Source: Cytophagales bacterium (lineage in GTDB: Bacteria; Pseudomonadota; Gammaproteobacteria; Burkholderiales; Burkholderiaceae_C). Taken from it: a stretch of 64,000 nucleotides of DNA. Positions within the stretch are counted from its first letter, which is position 1, and the number at the start of each line of letters is the position of its first letter. The stretch covers positions 280,908 to 344,907 of the forward strand of contig JASGCK010000001.1 of the NCBI GenBank assembly GCA_030054145.1, given 5' to 3'. Under the pieces are notes generated by a model. It was given only the letters and a program-made list of their open reading frames with translations, was not told where the DNA came from and did no database searches. The position numbers were made by a program, and so were the translations under genes. This document shows, in pieces, positions 38,435-48,217 of this stretch.

Positions 38435-40020
38435 AAAAAAATAACGAGTCGGCTTGCAAGGCAATGCAGGAGCGGCTTGCCGCGCTACGTGCTTTGGAGG
38501 ATAGAGCCAGCAAGGCTTCTGCGGCATCTCAACCTGTATTTAAAAAACGTGGGCAATTGTTGCCGCGTGAGCGCGTCGCTTTGTTGCTAGACGCTGGTTC
38601 GCCTTACTTGCCGATTGCATCGATAGCAGGCTATTTGCAGGACACGGCGGACGCACAGCGGTCTGTTCCAGGCGGCGGAGTGGTGGCAGGAATGGGCTGC
38701 ATTGAAGGCGTGCGCTGCATGATTGTTGCCAGCGATTCAGGCATTGAGGCAGGCGCTATTCAACCGATGGGGCTAGAGAAAATGTTGCGCGTGCAAGAGA
38801 TTGCGCTGCAAAACAAGCTGCCCTTTATCCATTTGGTGGAGAGTGCGGGCGCTAATTTGATGCGCTACCGTGTGGAGGGTTTTGTGCACGGCGGTGCGCT
38901 CTTTCGTAACTTGGCAAGACTGTCCGCCGCTGGCATTCCTGTCATCACGGTACAGCACGGCTCGGGCACGGCAGGCGGTGCTTATATGCCTGGCTTGTCC
39001 GATGTCGTGATCATGGTGCGCGGTCGATCACGCGCATTTTTAGCCGGACCGCCTTTGTTAAAAGCCGCAACTGGCGAGCTCGCAAGTGAGGAAGAATTAG
39101 GCGGCGCACACATGCACGTTACCACTTCGGGCTTGGGCGAGTACCTTGCAGAAGATGATCGGCACGCGCTGGGAATAGCCAGGCAGGTTGTGGCGCATTT
39201 AAATTGGGATCAGTCGCGGCTGGCCGTGCAAGGGGTTCGAGCTGAACCGCTTTTTCCTGCCGAAGATTTGCTGGGCATCATGCCAGCCGACGCGCGTCAA
39301 CCCGTGGATATGCGCGACATCATGGCGCGTCTTGTGGATGGCTCCGAACTGCTTGAGTTCAAAGCGCTATACGGCGCTGCGACGCTGTGCGTGCAAGCGC
39401 GGGTGGGTGGTCATGCTGTGGGGGTGATAAGTAATAACGGCCCCATCGATGTGGCGGGCGCGAATAAGGCAACGCATTTCATTCAGTGGATGTGCCAACT
39501 AGGGCAGCCTATTGTGTATCTGCAAAACACAACAGGTTATATGGTTGGCAAAGACAGTGAGCAAGGCGGCATGATTAAGCATGGCAGCAAAATGATTCAA
39601 GCCGTAACCCAAGCAACCGTGCCGCAAATCACGATTCAGTGCGGTGCTAGTTTTGGCGCGGGCAATTACGGGATGTGTGGACGCGCCTATCAACCGCGAT
39701 TTTTATTTAGTTGGCCAAACGCCAAAACCGCCGTCATGGGAGGAGAGCAAGCGGCCCGCACCATGCACATCGTGACTGAGGCTGCAATGGCACGCAAAGG
39801 TCTTGCACATGATGCCGATCAAGCTGGGGCGCAGTTCGACAAAATTGTGGATTTGTTTGAGCGGCAGGCGGACAGTTTTTACACATCAGGCTTGCTGCTA
39901 GACGACGGAATTATCGATCCACGGAACACGCGTGCCGTGCTCATCGAGTGCTTGGATATTTGCAAGCAGGCTGACGCAAGAGTGCTAAGGCCGATGCAGT
40001 TTGGTGTCGCGCGGATGTAA
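38431..40020 (+). CDS. atuC: geranyl-CoA carboxylase beta subunit
   Basis: It is a 529 aa carboxyltransferase that carboxylates cis-geranyl-CoA in the acyclic terpene pathway. Family motifs [16 protein letters not shown] and MGGEQAART are present. Gly154 (in VHGGALF) stands where the methylcrotonyl-type subunit at 20194 has Phe168. The smaller residue would leave room for the longer geranyl chain, as reported for known enzymes (from memory). It overlaps atuB by 4 bases and sits directly before atuD. Confidence 0.93.
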   Translation: MKKNNESACKAMQERLAALRALEDRASKASAASQPVFKKRGQLLPRERVALLLDAGSPYLPIASIAGYLQDTADAQRSVPGGGVVAGMGCIEGVRCMIVASDSGIEAGAIQPMGLEKMLRVQEIALQNKLPFIHLVESAGANLMRYRVEGFVHGGALFRNLARLSAAGIPVITVQHGSGTAGGAYMPGLSDVVIMVRGRSRAFLAGPPLLKAATGELASEEELGGAHMHVTTSGLGEYLAEDDRHALGIARQVVAHLNWDQSRLAVQGVRAEPLFPAEDLLGIMPADARQPVDMRDIMARLVDGSELLEFKALYGAATLCVQARVGGHAVGVISNNGPIDVAGANKATHFIQWMCQLGQPIVYLQNTTGYMVGKDSEQGGMIKHGSKMIQAVTQATVPQITIQCGASFGAGNYGMCGRAYQPRFLFSWPNAKTAVMGGEQAARTMHIVTEAAMARKGLAHDADQAGAQFDKIVDLFERQADSFYTSGLLLDDGIIDPRNTRAVLIECLDICKQADARVLRPMQFGVARM

Positions 40021-40036
40021 CTTTTAGGAGATCAAT

Positions 40037-41224
40037 ATGCAATACACACACGAGCATTTAGCCATTCAAAAAACCCTTAAACGCTATATTGATGAGCACA
40101 TCAATCCTTATGTGGATGAGTGGGAGGACGCAGAGATATTCCCGGCACACCAAGTCTTCAAAGGGCTGGGTGATTTAGGACTGTTGGGGCTGACTAAGCC
40201 AGAGGCGTTTGGCGGCGCAGGACTGGATTACTCGTATGCGATGGCAATGGCCGAAACACTGGGGCATATCCACTGCGGGGGCATCCCGATGGCCATTGGC
40301 GTGCAAACGGATATGTGTACGCCAGCGTTGGCGCGATTTGGTAGTGATGAGTTGCGCGCGCAATTTTTAGCTCCTGCAATTCGCGGTGACATGGTTGGCT
40401 GCATTGGGGTGAGTGAGCCAGGCGCTGGCAGCGATGTGGCTGCGATTAAAACCTATGCACGCAAGGATGGCGCTGACTATGTGATCTCGGGGCAAAAGAT
40501 GTGGATTACCAATAGCTTTCAAGCCGATTGGATGTGTCTGTTGGTCAATACCAGCGAGCCGCCTAGCGGGGTCTCGGCGCATAAGAATAAATCGCTCGTC
40601 ATTGTGCCGATGCGCGAGAGCGGACGACTCGTCAAAGGCATTGAGATGGCGCAAAAGATTAAAAAAATCGGCATGCATTCTTCGGACACAGGGCTCATTT
40701 ATTTTGATGAAGTGCGCGTACCTCAGCGCTACTTGCTGGGTCAAGAGGGCGCGGGTTTTACGATGCAGATGATGCAGTTTCAAGAAGAGCGCTTGTGGGC
40801 TGCGGCGAGTTGTTTGCAAAGTCTTAGCAACTGCATCGAGTGGACGGTGGCGTGGGCGCAAGAGCGTCAATTATTTGGTAGCACCTTGGCAGATCAGCAG
40901 TGGGTGCAGTTCAAATTGGTGGAGATGAAAACCGAGCTGGAGTCGCTGCGAGCCTTGACCTATCAAGCCTGCGAGCGCTATGTTGCAGGCGATGATGTGA
41001 CCGAATGGGCCTCTATGGCCAAGCTCAAAGCGGGACGTTTAAATCGAACCATTCCTGATGGCTGTCTGCAATTTTGGGGTGGCATGGGTTTTACGTGGGA
41101 GAACAAAGTCTCGCGTATGTATCGCGATGGACGACTGGGATCCATTGGTGGTGGCGCAGATGAAGTGATGATGGGCATTCTTGCCAAAATCATGGGTGTC
41201 GCCAAGCGAGCTGTCAAAGCTTAA
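40037..41224 (+). CDS. atuD: citronellyl-CoA dehydrogenase
   Basis: It is a 395 aa acyl-CoA dehydrogenase, a cytoplasmic FAD enzyme. CIGVSEPGAGSDVAAI and the C-terminal CLQFWGGMGFTWENKVSRMYRD are family motifs; the catalytic base is the Glu in GGGADEVM. By position in the atu order it should oxidise citronellyl-CoA to cis-geranyl-CoA. TAGGAG precedes the start, 16 bases after atuC. Confidence 0.9.
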   Translation: MQYTHEHLAIQKTLKRYIDEHINPYVDEWEDAEIFPAHQVFKGLGDLGLLGLTKPEAFGGAGLDYSYAMAMAETLGHIHCGGIPMAIGVQTDMCTPALARFGSDELRAQFLAPAIRGDMVGCIGVSEPGAGSDVAAIKTYARKDGADYVISGQKMWITNSFQADWMCLLVNTSEPPSGVSAHKNKSLVIVPMRESGRLVKGIEMAQKIKKIGMHSSDTGLIYFDEVRVPQRYLLGQEGAGFTMQMMQFQEERLWAAASCLQSLSNCIEWTVAWAQERQLFGSTLADQQWVQFKLVEMKTELESLRALTYQACERYVAGDDVTEWASMAKLKAGRLNRTIPDGCLQFWGGMGFTWENKVSRMYRDGRLGSIGGGADEVMMGILAKIMGVAKRAVKA

Positions 41225-41239
41225 CAGTTGGAGCGCAGC

Positions 41240-42061
41240 ATGACGAACAGCACACTCATCGTCACACGGCAAACCCGCGCTAGTGGCGATATCGCGTACT
41301 GGACGCTAAATGAGCCTAGTAGCAAGAATGCCTTGAACGCCAATATGGTCGGGGCTTTGCGGCAAGCATGCTCGCTGGCGCAGGTGGATAGTGGCTTACA
41401 CGCCATTGTGCTTGCGGGAGCCCATCCCGCGTTTTGCTCGGGCGGTAGTTTGGGTGGATTTGCGACCAGTATTGGGCAGCCGCATGAGGCGAAAAATGCA
41501 GCGCAAGCCATCGACCCACTGATCACATCCAACCTTGAGTTTGGTGAGTTGCTTGAGCAGCTTTGTCTTTTGCCACAAGCCTTGGTGTGCGTGGTCGATG
41601 GTGTGGCGATGGGCGGCGGCTTTGGACTTGTTTGTTGTGCTGATACGGTGATTGCAACCGAGCGATCCGTGTTTGCAACGCCCGAGGTGACGCTGGGTGT
41701 CGTGCCGGCACAAATCGCTCCCTTTGTGCAGTGGCGATTGGGTGACAAGGTGGCCAGGCGGCTGATGCTGCAAGGCGCCAAGCACACTGCTGCACAAATG
41801 CAAGCGCTCGGTTTGGTTGATGTGCTTTGCACCGCTGAGAGCTTGCAAGCCTCTATCGATCAGGCTTTGCAAGCACACCAGCGTGCCGCAAGCGCTGCGG
41901 TGGCGGCAACGAAGCGTCTGATGGCGATGGCGTTTTTGACAAACCTACCCAGTCTCAGGCACAGTGCCGCACACGCATTTGCCGAGCAGCTACGGGGTGC
42001 GCAAGCGCTAGAAGGATTGGCGGCATTTGCGCAAAAAAGAAAACCAAATTGGGCTGAATAA
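41240..42061 (+). CDS. atuE: isohexenylglutaconyl-CoA hydratase
   Basis: It is a 273 aa crotonase that hydrates isohexenylglutaconyl-CoA. HPAFCSGGSLGGFA and DGVAMGGGFGLVCCAD form the oxyanion and CoA regions; TPEVTLGVVPAQIAPFV resembles the LiuC motif, as expected for a parallel pathway. I chose the ATG at 41240 (GGAG 6 bases upstream) over an upstream TTG. Its TAA overlaps the atuF ATG. Confidence 0.9.
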   Translation: MTNSTLIVTRQTRASGDIAYWTLNEPSSKNALNANMVGALRQACSLAQVDSGLHAIVLAGAHPAFCSGGSLGGFATSIGQPHEAKNAAQAIDPLITSNLEFGELLEQLCLLPQALVCVVDGVAMGGGFGLVCCADTVIATERSVFATPEVTLGVVPAQIAPFVQWRLGDKVARRLMLQGAKHTAAQMQALGLVDVLCTAESLQASIDQALQAHQRAASAAVAATKRLMAMAFLTNLPSLRHSAAHAFAEQLRGAQALEGLAAFAQKRKPNWAE

Positions 42062-43968
42062 TGAAATCCATACAACGCATTTTGATTGCGAATCGCGGCG
42101 AAATTGCAAGGAGAATTATTCGCTCAGCCAATCAAATGGGAATTGAAACTGTTGCCGTTTATGCCCAAACAGATGCGCAAAGTTTGCCGGTGCGCGAAGC
42201 GACAATGGCTCACTCGCTCGGTGGTTGCACATCGACCGAAACCTATCTTGATAGCAAAAAAATAATCGCCGCCGCTCTTGCCACTGGTGCAGATGCGATT
42301 CACCCAGGCTACGGGTTTTTAAGTGAAAACGCCGAGTTTGCGCAAAGCGTGCAAGCGGCTGGATTGATATGGATAGGCCCCTCGCCCCGTGCCGTTTTGG
42401 CGGTTGGCAGTAAAGCGGGTGCTAAGCAATTAGCGGCCACGATGGGGGTGCCGTGCCTGCCAGGTTATTTTGGCCTTGATCAAAGTGATGCAGCGCTGTG
42501 GACGGCGGCTCAGGCTTTGGGTTTTCCCATCATGGTGAAAGCCAGTGAGGGCGGTGGTGGTCGTGGGATGCGCTTAGTTTTGGGCAGTGATGCACAAAAA
42601 CAAGAGTTCGACTTTTTGCAAGCGGTGGCTAGTGCGCGCTCCGAGGCGTTGTCAGCCTTTGGCGCGAGTCGGTTGGTGCTTGAGCGTGCGCTCCTTCATC
42701 CGCGCCACGTGGAGGTGCAAATTTTTGCCGATAGCTTTGGCAATTGCATTCATTTAGGTGAGCGCGATTGTTCGGTGCAGAGACGGCATCAAAAAATAAT
42801 TGAAGAATCTCCAAGCCCTGCGATCAATCAAAAGACACGACAAGCGATGTGCATGGCTGCGGTGCAGCTGGCGCAGGCGGCGCATTATGAAGGCGCGGGA
42901 ACCGTCGAGTTTTTAGTAGACAGCGACGAAGCGGGTGAGCATTTTTATTTGATGGAGATGAATACGCGTTTGCAAGTTGAGCATTCGGTCACCGAGATGC
43001 GCACCGGCTTGGATTTAGTGGAGTGGCAAATCCGTGTCGCACGCGGTGAGTGTCTGCCCTTGAAGCAAGAGGATGTGCAACTGAGTGGTCATGCAATGGA
43101 GGTTCGTTTGTGCGCTGAAGATGATGCATTCATGCCGCAAATTGGAAAAATTGTGCATTTCAAACCACCACCTGGCAGCGCTAGTTTGCGCATTGATCAT
43201 GCAATGGAGTCGGGCGGCGAAGTCTCCCCGTATTTTGATGCCATGCTGGGAAAGGTCATCGCGCACGCGCCCTCGCGCACAGAGGCGATGGATGCACTGC
43301 TAGCCGCACTGCAAAAAACAGAAGTATTGGGGCTGCTGACGAATCGCGGCTTGTTGATGGCTTGCCTTGATCACCCCACATTTCGATCAGGGCAGGCGTG
43401 TGTACCCTTTTTGCAAGAACAAGGCGATCACATTCGCGCAGCGTTAATAGCCAAACGGCAAGCGGTGGCACACCATGCAGCGGCTGCTGTGGTGTCGCTT
43501 GTGATGTCCCATACGGCGCGGCCGCACGCTCTTAGCTGCCATTTTTTACGTCCTGTTCGTATCCAGCACAGCGGCTGCGTACAAGATATGTTGTGGCGTG
43601 CGGGGCAACCTCCAGAGCCTTTGCCAGAGCCTTTGATGTTGTCTGCTGTGCGCTGGGTAGCGATCAGTCAACATTTATTTCATGTGCAAGTCGAAGGTGT
43701 CGATTGGTTGTTGGAAGATGTATCTTTTGCGCCGCCAGTAGAGGCAACCCGTGCAGGATCCGCGTCCGAAATACGGGCTCCTTTTAATGGCCGAGTGATT
43801 GCGGTGAATGTGGCGGCGGGGCAAGCTGTGGCAGCGGGCGACACTTTGTTTGTGATTGAGTCGATGAAATTGGAGCACGCGGTACAGGCACCGCAAGCAG
43901 GAATGATCACGGAGGTGTTGGTGGCAACGGGTCAACAAGTCTCGCCTAAGCAAGTGCTGGCGCGCTGA
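42061..43968 (+). CDS. atuF: geranyl-CoA carboxylase alpha (biotin) subunit
   Basis: It is a 635 aa biotin carboxylase and carrier subunit partnering AtuC. The opening RILIANRGEIARRIIRSANQMG, the glycine loop KASEGGGGRGMR and EMNTRLQVEHSVTE are complete. The carrier motif is ESMKLEH with Lys603; Ser in place of the common Ala before MK is tolerated in other carriers. It parallels liuD, giving the window two separate biotin carboxylases of this class. Confidence 0.94.
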   Translation: MKSIQRILIANRGEIARRIIRSANQMGIETVAVYAQTDAQSLPVREATMAHSLGGCTSTETYLDSKKIIAAALATGADAIHPGYGFLSENAEFAQSVQAAGLIWIGPSPRAVLAVGSKAGAKQLAATMGVPCLPGYFGLDQSDAALWTAAQALGFPIMVKASEGGGGRGMRLVLGSDAQKQEFDFLQAVASARSEALSAFGASRLVLERALLHPRHVEVQIFADSFGNCIHLGERDCSVQRRHQKIIEESPSPAINQKTRQAMCMAAVQLAQAAHYEGAGTVEFLVDSDEAGEHFYLMEMNTRLQVEHSVTEMRTGLDLVEWQIRVARGECLPLKQEDVQLSGHAMEVRLCAEDDAFMPQIGKIVHFKPPPGSASLRIDHAMESGGEVSPYFDAMLGKVIAHAPSRTEAMDALLAALQKTEVLGLLTNRGLLMACLDHPTFRSGQACVPFLQEQGDHIRAALIAKRQAVAHHAAAAVVSLVMSHTARPHALSCHFLRPVRIQHSGCVQDMLWRAGQPPEPLPEPLMLSAVRWVAISQHLFHVQVEGVDWLLEDVSFAPPVEATRAGSASEIRAPFNGRVIAVNVAAGQAVAAGDTLFVIESMKLEHAVQAPQAGMITEVLVATGQQVSPKQVLAR

Positions 43969-43995
43969 TTGTGTTCTTGATAGAGGGTGGTAACC

Positions 43996-45183
43996 ATGAA
44001 TTCTTCTTACATTCATCCAAACGATTTAATGGAAATTCGCGCGGCATTGGCGCAAACCGTCGAGCGCTTTGCCACCACTGAAATCGCGCCTCACATCACC
44101 CAGTGGGATGCGGCGGGCGAGTTTCCTCGCGCACTCTACAAGCGTGCAGCACAGTTGGGTTTGCTAGGAATGGGTTACCCAGAAGCGATGGGCGGAAGTG
44201 ATGCTCAGGCGCAGCCTGCGCCCATGCGGCTCAAGTCAACCATGTGGATTGCCTTGGCGCGTTATGGGACTAGCGGCGGTATTTTTGCGTCGCTTTTTTC
44301 GCACAACATTGGCCTGCCATTGGTGGTGCTCTATGGCAGTGAGGCACTTAAGTCGCAGGTCGTTCCGTCCGTGTTAGAGGGTGCAAAAATTTCAGCACTG
44401 TGCATCACCGAGCCTGGTGCTGGATCGGACGTGGCGGCGCTGCGTACATCAGCAGTTTTGGCTGGCAATGATTACATTGTGAATGGTGAAAAAGTCTTTA
44501 TTACATCGGGGATGCGAGCGGATTGGTTGACGGTGGCTGTGCGCACGGGCAGCAAAGGGGCAGGCGGAATTTCCATGCTACTCGTCGATGCGCACAGCGC
44601 TGGTGTTGCGCGAACGCGTTTAGACAAAATGGGTTGGCTGTGCTCAGATACGGCGCATATTCGTTTTGATGATGTGCGCGTACCGAGGGGCAACTTGCTC
44701 GGCGAAGAGGGTGCTGGTTTCAAAATGATCATGAGCAACTTTAATGCTGAGCGGGTTGCGATGGCGGCGGGTGCTCTGGGGTTTGCACAAGCGTGCTATG
44801 ACGAGGCGCTGTCATGGGCCAAGCAGCGCAAAACGTTTGGAGCAGCGCTGACCGAACACGCGGTGATTCGTCATAAGCTGATGGATATGCAAATGCGTAT
44901 TCGCTCAACCGAAGCTTGGTTAGAGTCGGTTGCGAGCGAGTGGGATGCAGGCGTATCGGGCGCAGCGCTTGCCAACTGGGTGGCGAACGTTTGTTTGCTG
45001 AAGAATCACGCAACACAAACCATGCAGTTTTGTGCTGATCAGGCGGTACAAATTTTGGGCGGTATGGGCTTTATGCGCGGAACCGTGTCGGAGCGCATTT
45101 ACCGCGAAGTCAAGGTCATGATGATTGGCGGCGGGGCGGAAGAGATTATGAAAGAGCTCGCCGCGAAGCAGTTGGGGGTTTAG
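43996..45183 (+). CDS. acyl-CoA dehydrogenase, extra gene at the end of the atu operon
   Basis: It is a 395 aa acyl-CoA dehydrogenase with CITEPGAGSDVAALRT and the catalytic-type Glu in GGGAEEIM. It lies 27 bases after atuF on the same strand and is likely cotranscribed. The Pseudomonas atu operon has one such gene (atuD), so this second copy may act on a later intermediate, such as the isohexenyl chain, or on isovaleryl-CoA, since no liuA is present in the liu operon. The start at 43996 was preferred to a GTG three codons upstream. Confidence 0.9.
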   Translation: MNSSYIHPNDLMEIRAALAQTVERFATTEIAPHITQWDAAGEFPRALYKRAAQLGLLGMGYPEAMGGSDAQAQPAPMRLKSTMWIALARYGTSGGIFASLFSHNIGLPLVVLYGSEALKSQVVPSVLEGAKISALCITEPGAGSDVAALRTSAVLAGNDYIVNGEKVFITSGMRADWLTVAVRTGSKGAGGISMLLVDAHSAGVARTRLDKMGWLCSDTAHIRFDDVRVPRGNLLGEEGAGFKMIMSNFNAERVAMAAGALGFAQACYDEALSWAKQRKTFGAALTEHAVIRHKLMDMQMRIRSTEAWLESVASEWDAGVSGAALANWVANVCLLKNHATQTMQFCADQAVQILGGMGFMRGTVSERIYREVKVMMIGGGAEEIMKELAAKQLGV

Positions 45184-45192
45184 TGAACTCGA

Positions 45193-46023
45193 CTAGCCTT
45201 TAAGCCCACCTTGTGTTAAGCCACCAACAACACGTTCTTGAAAAAATGCAATTAATAAAGCGACAGGTACGATAGCCACAATTAAGGCTGCGCTAATGAT
45301 TGGCCAAGGAAATGAAAACTCGCCTTGATACAACGTGATGCCGACAGGTGCTGTACGCATGGCCGCACTAGAGTTGAGAGAGAGAGCCAATAAAAACTCG
45401 TCCCATGAATTGACAAACGCCAAAATCCCTGCGGTAAAAACACCAGGTGCCGATAGCGGCACAACGACACGCCACAGTGCGCCAAAGCGCGTGCAGCCGT
45501 CTAGCATGGCGGCATTTTCTAAATCTTTGGGAATGCTTTGAAAAAAACTGACTAGCACTAAGGTGCAAACAGGTAGATTCAGCACAATATAGGGGAGTAT
45601 CAAGGCGGTGTAGGTGTTGAGCAAATTGAGTGCACGCATCGTCTCAAATAAAGGGACTAGCAAAGTCACCAAAGGAAACATACTGCTAGCAACAATGGCG
45701 GTCAAAATCAATTGCCGATATTTGAGATGAAGCCTGGCAATAGCGTAGGCAGCCATGGAGGCAACTAGCAAAGTAAAAATGGTGGACAAACTTGCCACGA
45801 TTAAGCTGTTGCCAATGTAGGAGAGCAGGGGCTGATCTTGAAATGCCTGAACATAATTTTGCAGTGTCAAATGCTCGGGCCAGTAGGTAATTGGTTTTTT
45901 GACTAACTCAATCTCATGTTTAAGAGAAGTAAGCAGGATCCAAAACGCAGGAAAAAAGCCGTTAAAAACAATGACAGCGGCGGCAATCAAGCGCAAGCGT
46001 TTGGCTGTCCATAATTCGCTCAT
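45193..46023 (-). CDS. carbohydrate ABC transporter permease, MalG type
   Basis: It is a 276 aa inner-membrane permease with about six helices. The EAA loop NAAMLDGCTRFGALWRVVVPL is conserved and marks the contact with the ATPase. It overlaps the MalF-type permease gene by 4 bases. It is the last gene of a four-gene sugar importer operon, convergent with the atu operon (9 bases). Confidence 0.92.
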   Translation of the reverse strand: MSELWTAKRLRLIAAAVIVFNGFFPAFWILLTSLKHEIELVKKPITYWPEHLTLQNYVQAFQDQPLLSYIGNSLIVASLSTIFTLLVASMAAYAIARLHLKYRQLILTAIVASSMFPLVTLLVPLFETMRALNLLNTYTALILPYIVLNLPVCTLVLVSFFQSIPKDLENAAMLDGCTRFGALWRVVVPLSAPGVFTAGILAFVNSWDEFLLALSLNSSAAMRTAPVGITLYQGEFSFPWPIISAALIVAIVPVALLIAFFQERVVGGLTQGGLKG

Positions 46024-46928
46024 CTTGCACTTCCCCCAATTCGCTTGAGATAAAACGAGGTAACAAATAGCGAGAGTGCAAACATACAAACAGCCAAAGT
46101 AGAGCCATAGCCGACATCTAGATAATCTATGGTTGTTTTATGAATCAACATGGCCAAAGTCTCTGTTGCGTCGCCAGGCCCGCCCTTGGTCATGGTGTAG
46201 GGGATGTCGAAAGTTTGCAGTGCCGTAATGGTTCTGAAGATCAGCGCGACAACGATGCTTGGCATGAGCATGGGGAGTGTGATGTGCACAAATTGCACCC
46301 ACTTAGACGCGCCATCAACTTCGGCAGCCTCATACAAAGATTTGGGAATCATCTGCAACCCTGCGAGCAAAATCAAAGCCATAAAAGAGCTGGTCTTCCA
46401 GATGATCGTGATGCAAATGGCGGCAAAAGCCCAGTGTGGTTTAAGTAGCCACATGGTTTGTTGCTCGGCGGCATAGTCAGAGAAAGTGACGCGCCGAATC
46501 ACATCATTGATAACCCCGTATTCGGTATGAAAGAACCAAGCAAAAATGAGACCCGCAAAACTAAGCGGTAATGCCCAAGGTAAAAGCAGTGATAGGCGCA
46601 CGGGCCATTGGCGCTTAAAGGGCAGGTTCGCTAAGAGTGCCATACCAAGTCCAACCACCAAAGCGCCTGGAACCGTAATGAGGGTAATCAATGCGGTGTT
46701 TGTTAGCGCATTCCAAAACTGTTTATCGACCCATACGTCTTTGTAGTTATCCCACAGTACAAATTTAATTTGCCCAGCACTACCGCTCAGTCGCAGGTCA
46801 AAAAAGCTGTTGTAGATGAGCCGCGCAACGGGATAGATCACGATAAGAGCCAACAACACAAACGCTGGCGCTAATAGTAAAAGCGCCAGCGTTTTATCGG
46901 ATGGATCACGCAGCTTGGTGAGTCGCAC
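46020..46928 (-). CDS. carbohydrate ABC transporter permease, MalF type
   Basis: It is a 302 aa inner-membrane permease. Six or so hydrophobic helices are seen, with the EAA loop YEAAEVDGASKWVQFVHITLP. The start codon is GTG (46928). Its partner MalG-type gene overlaps it, and the binding-protein gene lies 29 bases upstream. The substrate is likely an alpha-glucoside or similar sugar, not determinable here. Confidence 0.92.
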   Translation of the reverse strand: MRLTKLRDPSDKTLALLLLAPAFVLLALIVIYPVARLIYNSFFDLRLSGSAGQIKFVLWDNYKDVWVDKQFWNALTNTALITLITVPGALVVGLGMALLANLPFKRQWPVRLSLLLPWALPLSFAGLIFAWFFHTEYGVINDVIRRVTFSDYAAEQQTMWLLKPHWAFAAICITIIWKTSSFMALILLAGLQMIPKSLYEAAEVDGASKWVQFVHITLPMLMPSIVVALIFRTITALQTFDIPYTMTKGGPGDATETLAMLIHKTTIDYLDVGYGSTLAVCMFALSLFVTSFYLKRIGGSAR

Positions 46929-46957
46929 AGTTGATTGGAGTACGGATACTGAGTGGC

Positions 46958-48217
46958 TTATCGCATGAGTCGACTCACGCGGCTATCGATCTCATCCACT
47001 CCGTCTTTTGCTGATTTCGTGCGTGCCAATATGGCACTAGTCGTTGTACGAATAATGTCACTCACTTGCCCATATTGGGTGCTAATAGGGCGTGCTTCGC
47101 CCGAGACGACAACAGATGCTGCATCCTTAAACCAGGGGGCCTGCTTGATGACTTCAGCGTCGCTGTAGATGCTTGCATAGGTAGGTAGAAGAGAGCCTTC
47201 AACCGCTAAAAATTTACTAGCAGCGGGGGAGCTTAAAAATTTTACTAATTGAGCCGCTGCCGCTTTGTTTTTAGAAAACGCACTAACGGCCCATTGCCAT
47301 CCACCCACGCAAGTCGCACTTTTGCCGCCTGCCATAGCGGGCAGGGGTATGACGCCTACTTTGCCTTTGACTTGAGTGTCCGCATCGTCTTTAAAACGAT
47401 CCCAAGCAAAACCCCAGTTAATAGCAAATACAGCTTGCCCCGCTTTAAATTCGTTGACCGTTACAGGCGTTGTCACTTCCGCAATGTTTTTCTTCATGAC
47501 CCCATCGTCAACCATTTTGAGCCACATATCCATACCCTTAACAGCTGCTGTTTTGTCTAGTGTTAATTTTCCGTTAGCATCGTTAAAGGCTTTTCCTTGA
47601 CTCCAGTAGGGAAGTAAAAAAGTGCAAACAGCCCCTTCAATGGGCGCACCTTGAATAGAGAGACCTTGCAAATTAGGGTTCGCGGCTTTTTCGCCTGATT
47701 GAATTTTTTTGGCACCTGCCGCTAATTCATCCCACGTTTTGGGTTCTTTCACGCCGTATTTCTCTAGCAAATCTTTGCGGTAATACATGAACATTGAGTC
47801 AGCAAAAGCAGGCATAGCAGCGACTTTCCCGTTGACTACATTTGCACTGCTATAGACGGGTAGGTAAGGCTTCAGTGCCGCAGCACCGCCGACGTAGCTG
47901 TCAAGCGGCTCAAGCCAACCAGCGCTAAAGTACTGAGCAGGGTTGACGATGTCGATCATGTAGATATCAATCGCCGAGTCTTTGGCGTTCAGTGTGGTGC
48001 TGAGGTATTGACGCTGCAACTCCGATGTTGCGCCGCCAGTTTCGATTTCAATTTTGACTCCTGGATGCGCGGCTTGATATTGATCAAATAGCTTGCGCAT
48101 GAGGTCGGGGCGCTGATTGGTGCCACCTGAAAAGACGCGTAAATTTTGCGCCAAAGCGGCTGCACTGCTAAGGCTTAAGGTGAAGGCGATGGCAAGGCGA
48201 AGTGATGATCGTGTCAT
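46958..48217 (-). CDS. sugar ABC transporter substrate-binding protein, MalE type
   Basis: It is a 419 aa periplasmic binding protein. The signal peptide is residues 1-23 (cleavage at ALAQ). The core has the family pattern LFDQYQAAHPGVKIEIETGG and IDIYMIDIVNPAQYF. Its gene overlaps that of the ATPase by 4 bases and precedes the two permeases. Similar proteins bind trehalose, maltose or other alpha-glucosides. Confidence 0.92.
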   Translation of the reverse strand: MTRSSLRLAIAFTLSLSSAAALAQNLRVFSGGTNQRPDLMRKLFDQYQAAHPGVKIEIETGGATSELQRQYLSTTLNAKDSAIDIYMIDIVNPAQYFSAGWLEPLDSYVGGAAALKPYLPVYSSANVVNGKVAAMPAFADSMFMYYRKDLLEKYGVKEPKTWDELAAGAKKIQSGEKAANPNLQGLSIQGAPIEGAVCTFLLPYWSQGKAFNDANGKLTLDKTAAVKGMDMWLKMVDDGVMKKNIAEVTTPVTVNEFKAGQAVFAINWGFAWDRFKDDADTQVKGKVGVIPLPAMAGGKSATCVGGWQWAVSAFSKNKAAAAQLVKFLSSPAASKFLAVEGSLLPTYASIYSDAEVIKQAPWFKDAASVVVSGEARPISTQYGQVSDIIRTTTSAILARTKSAKDGVDEIDSRVSRLMR

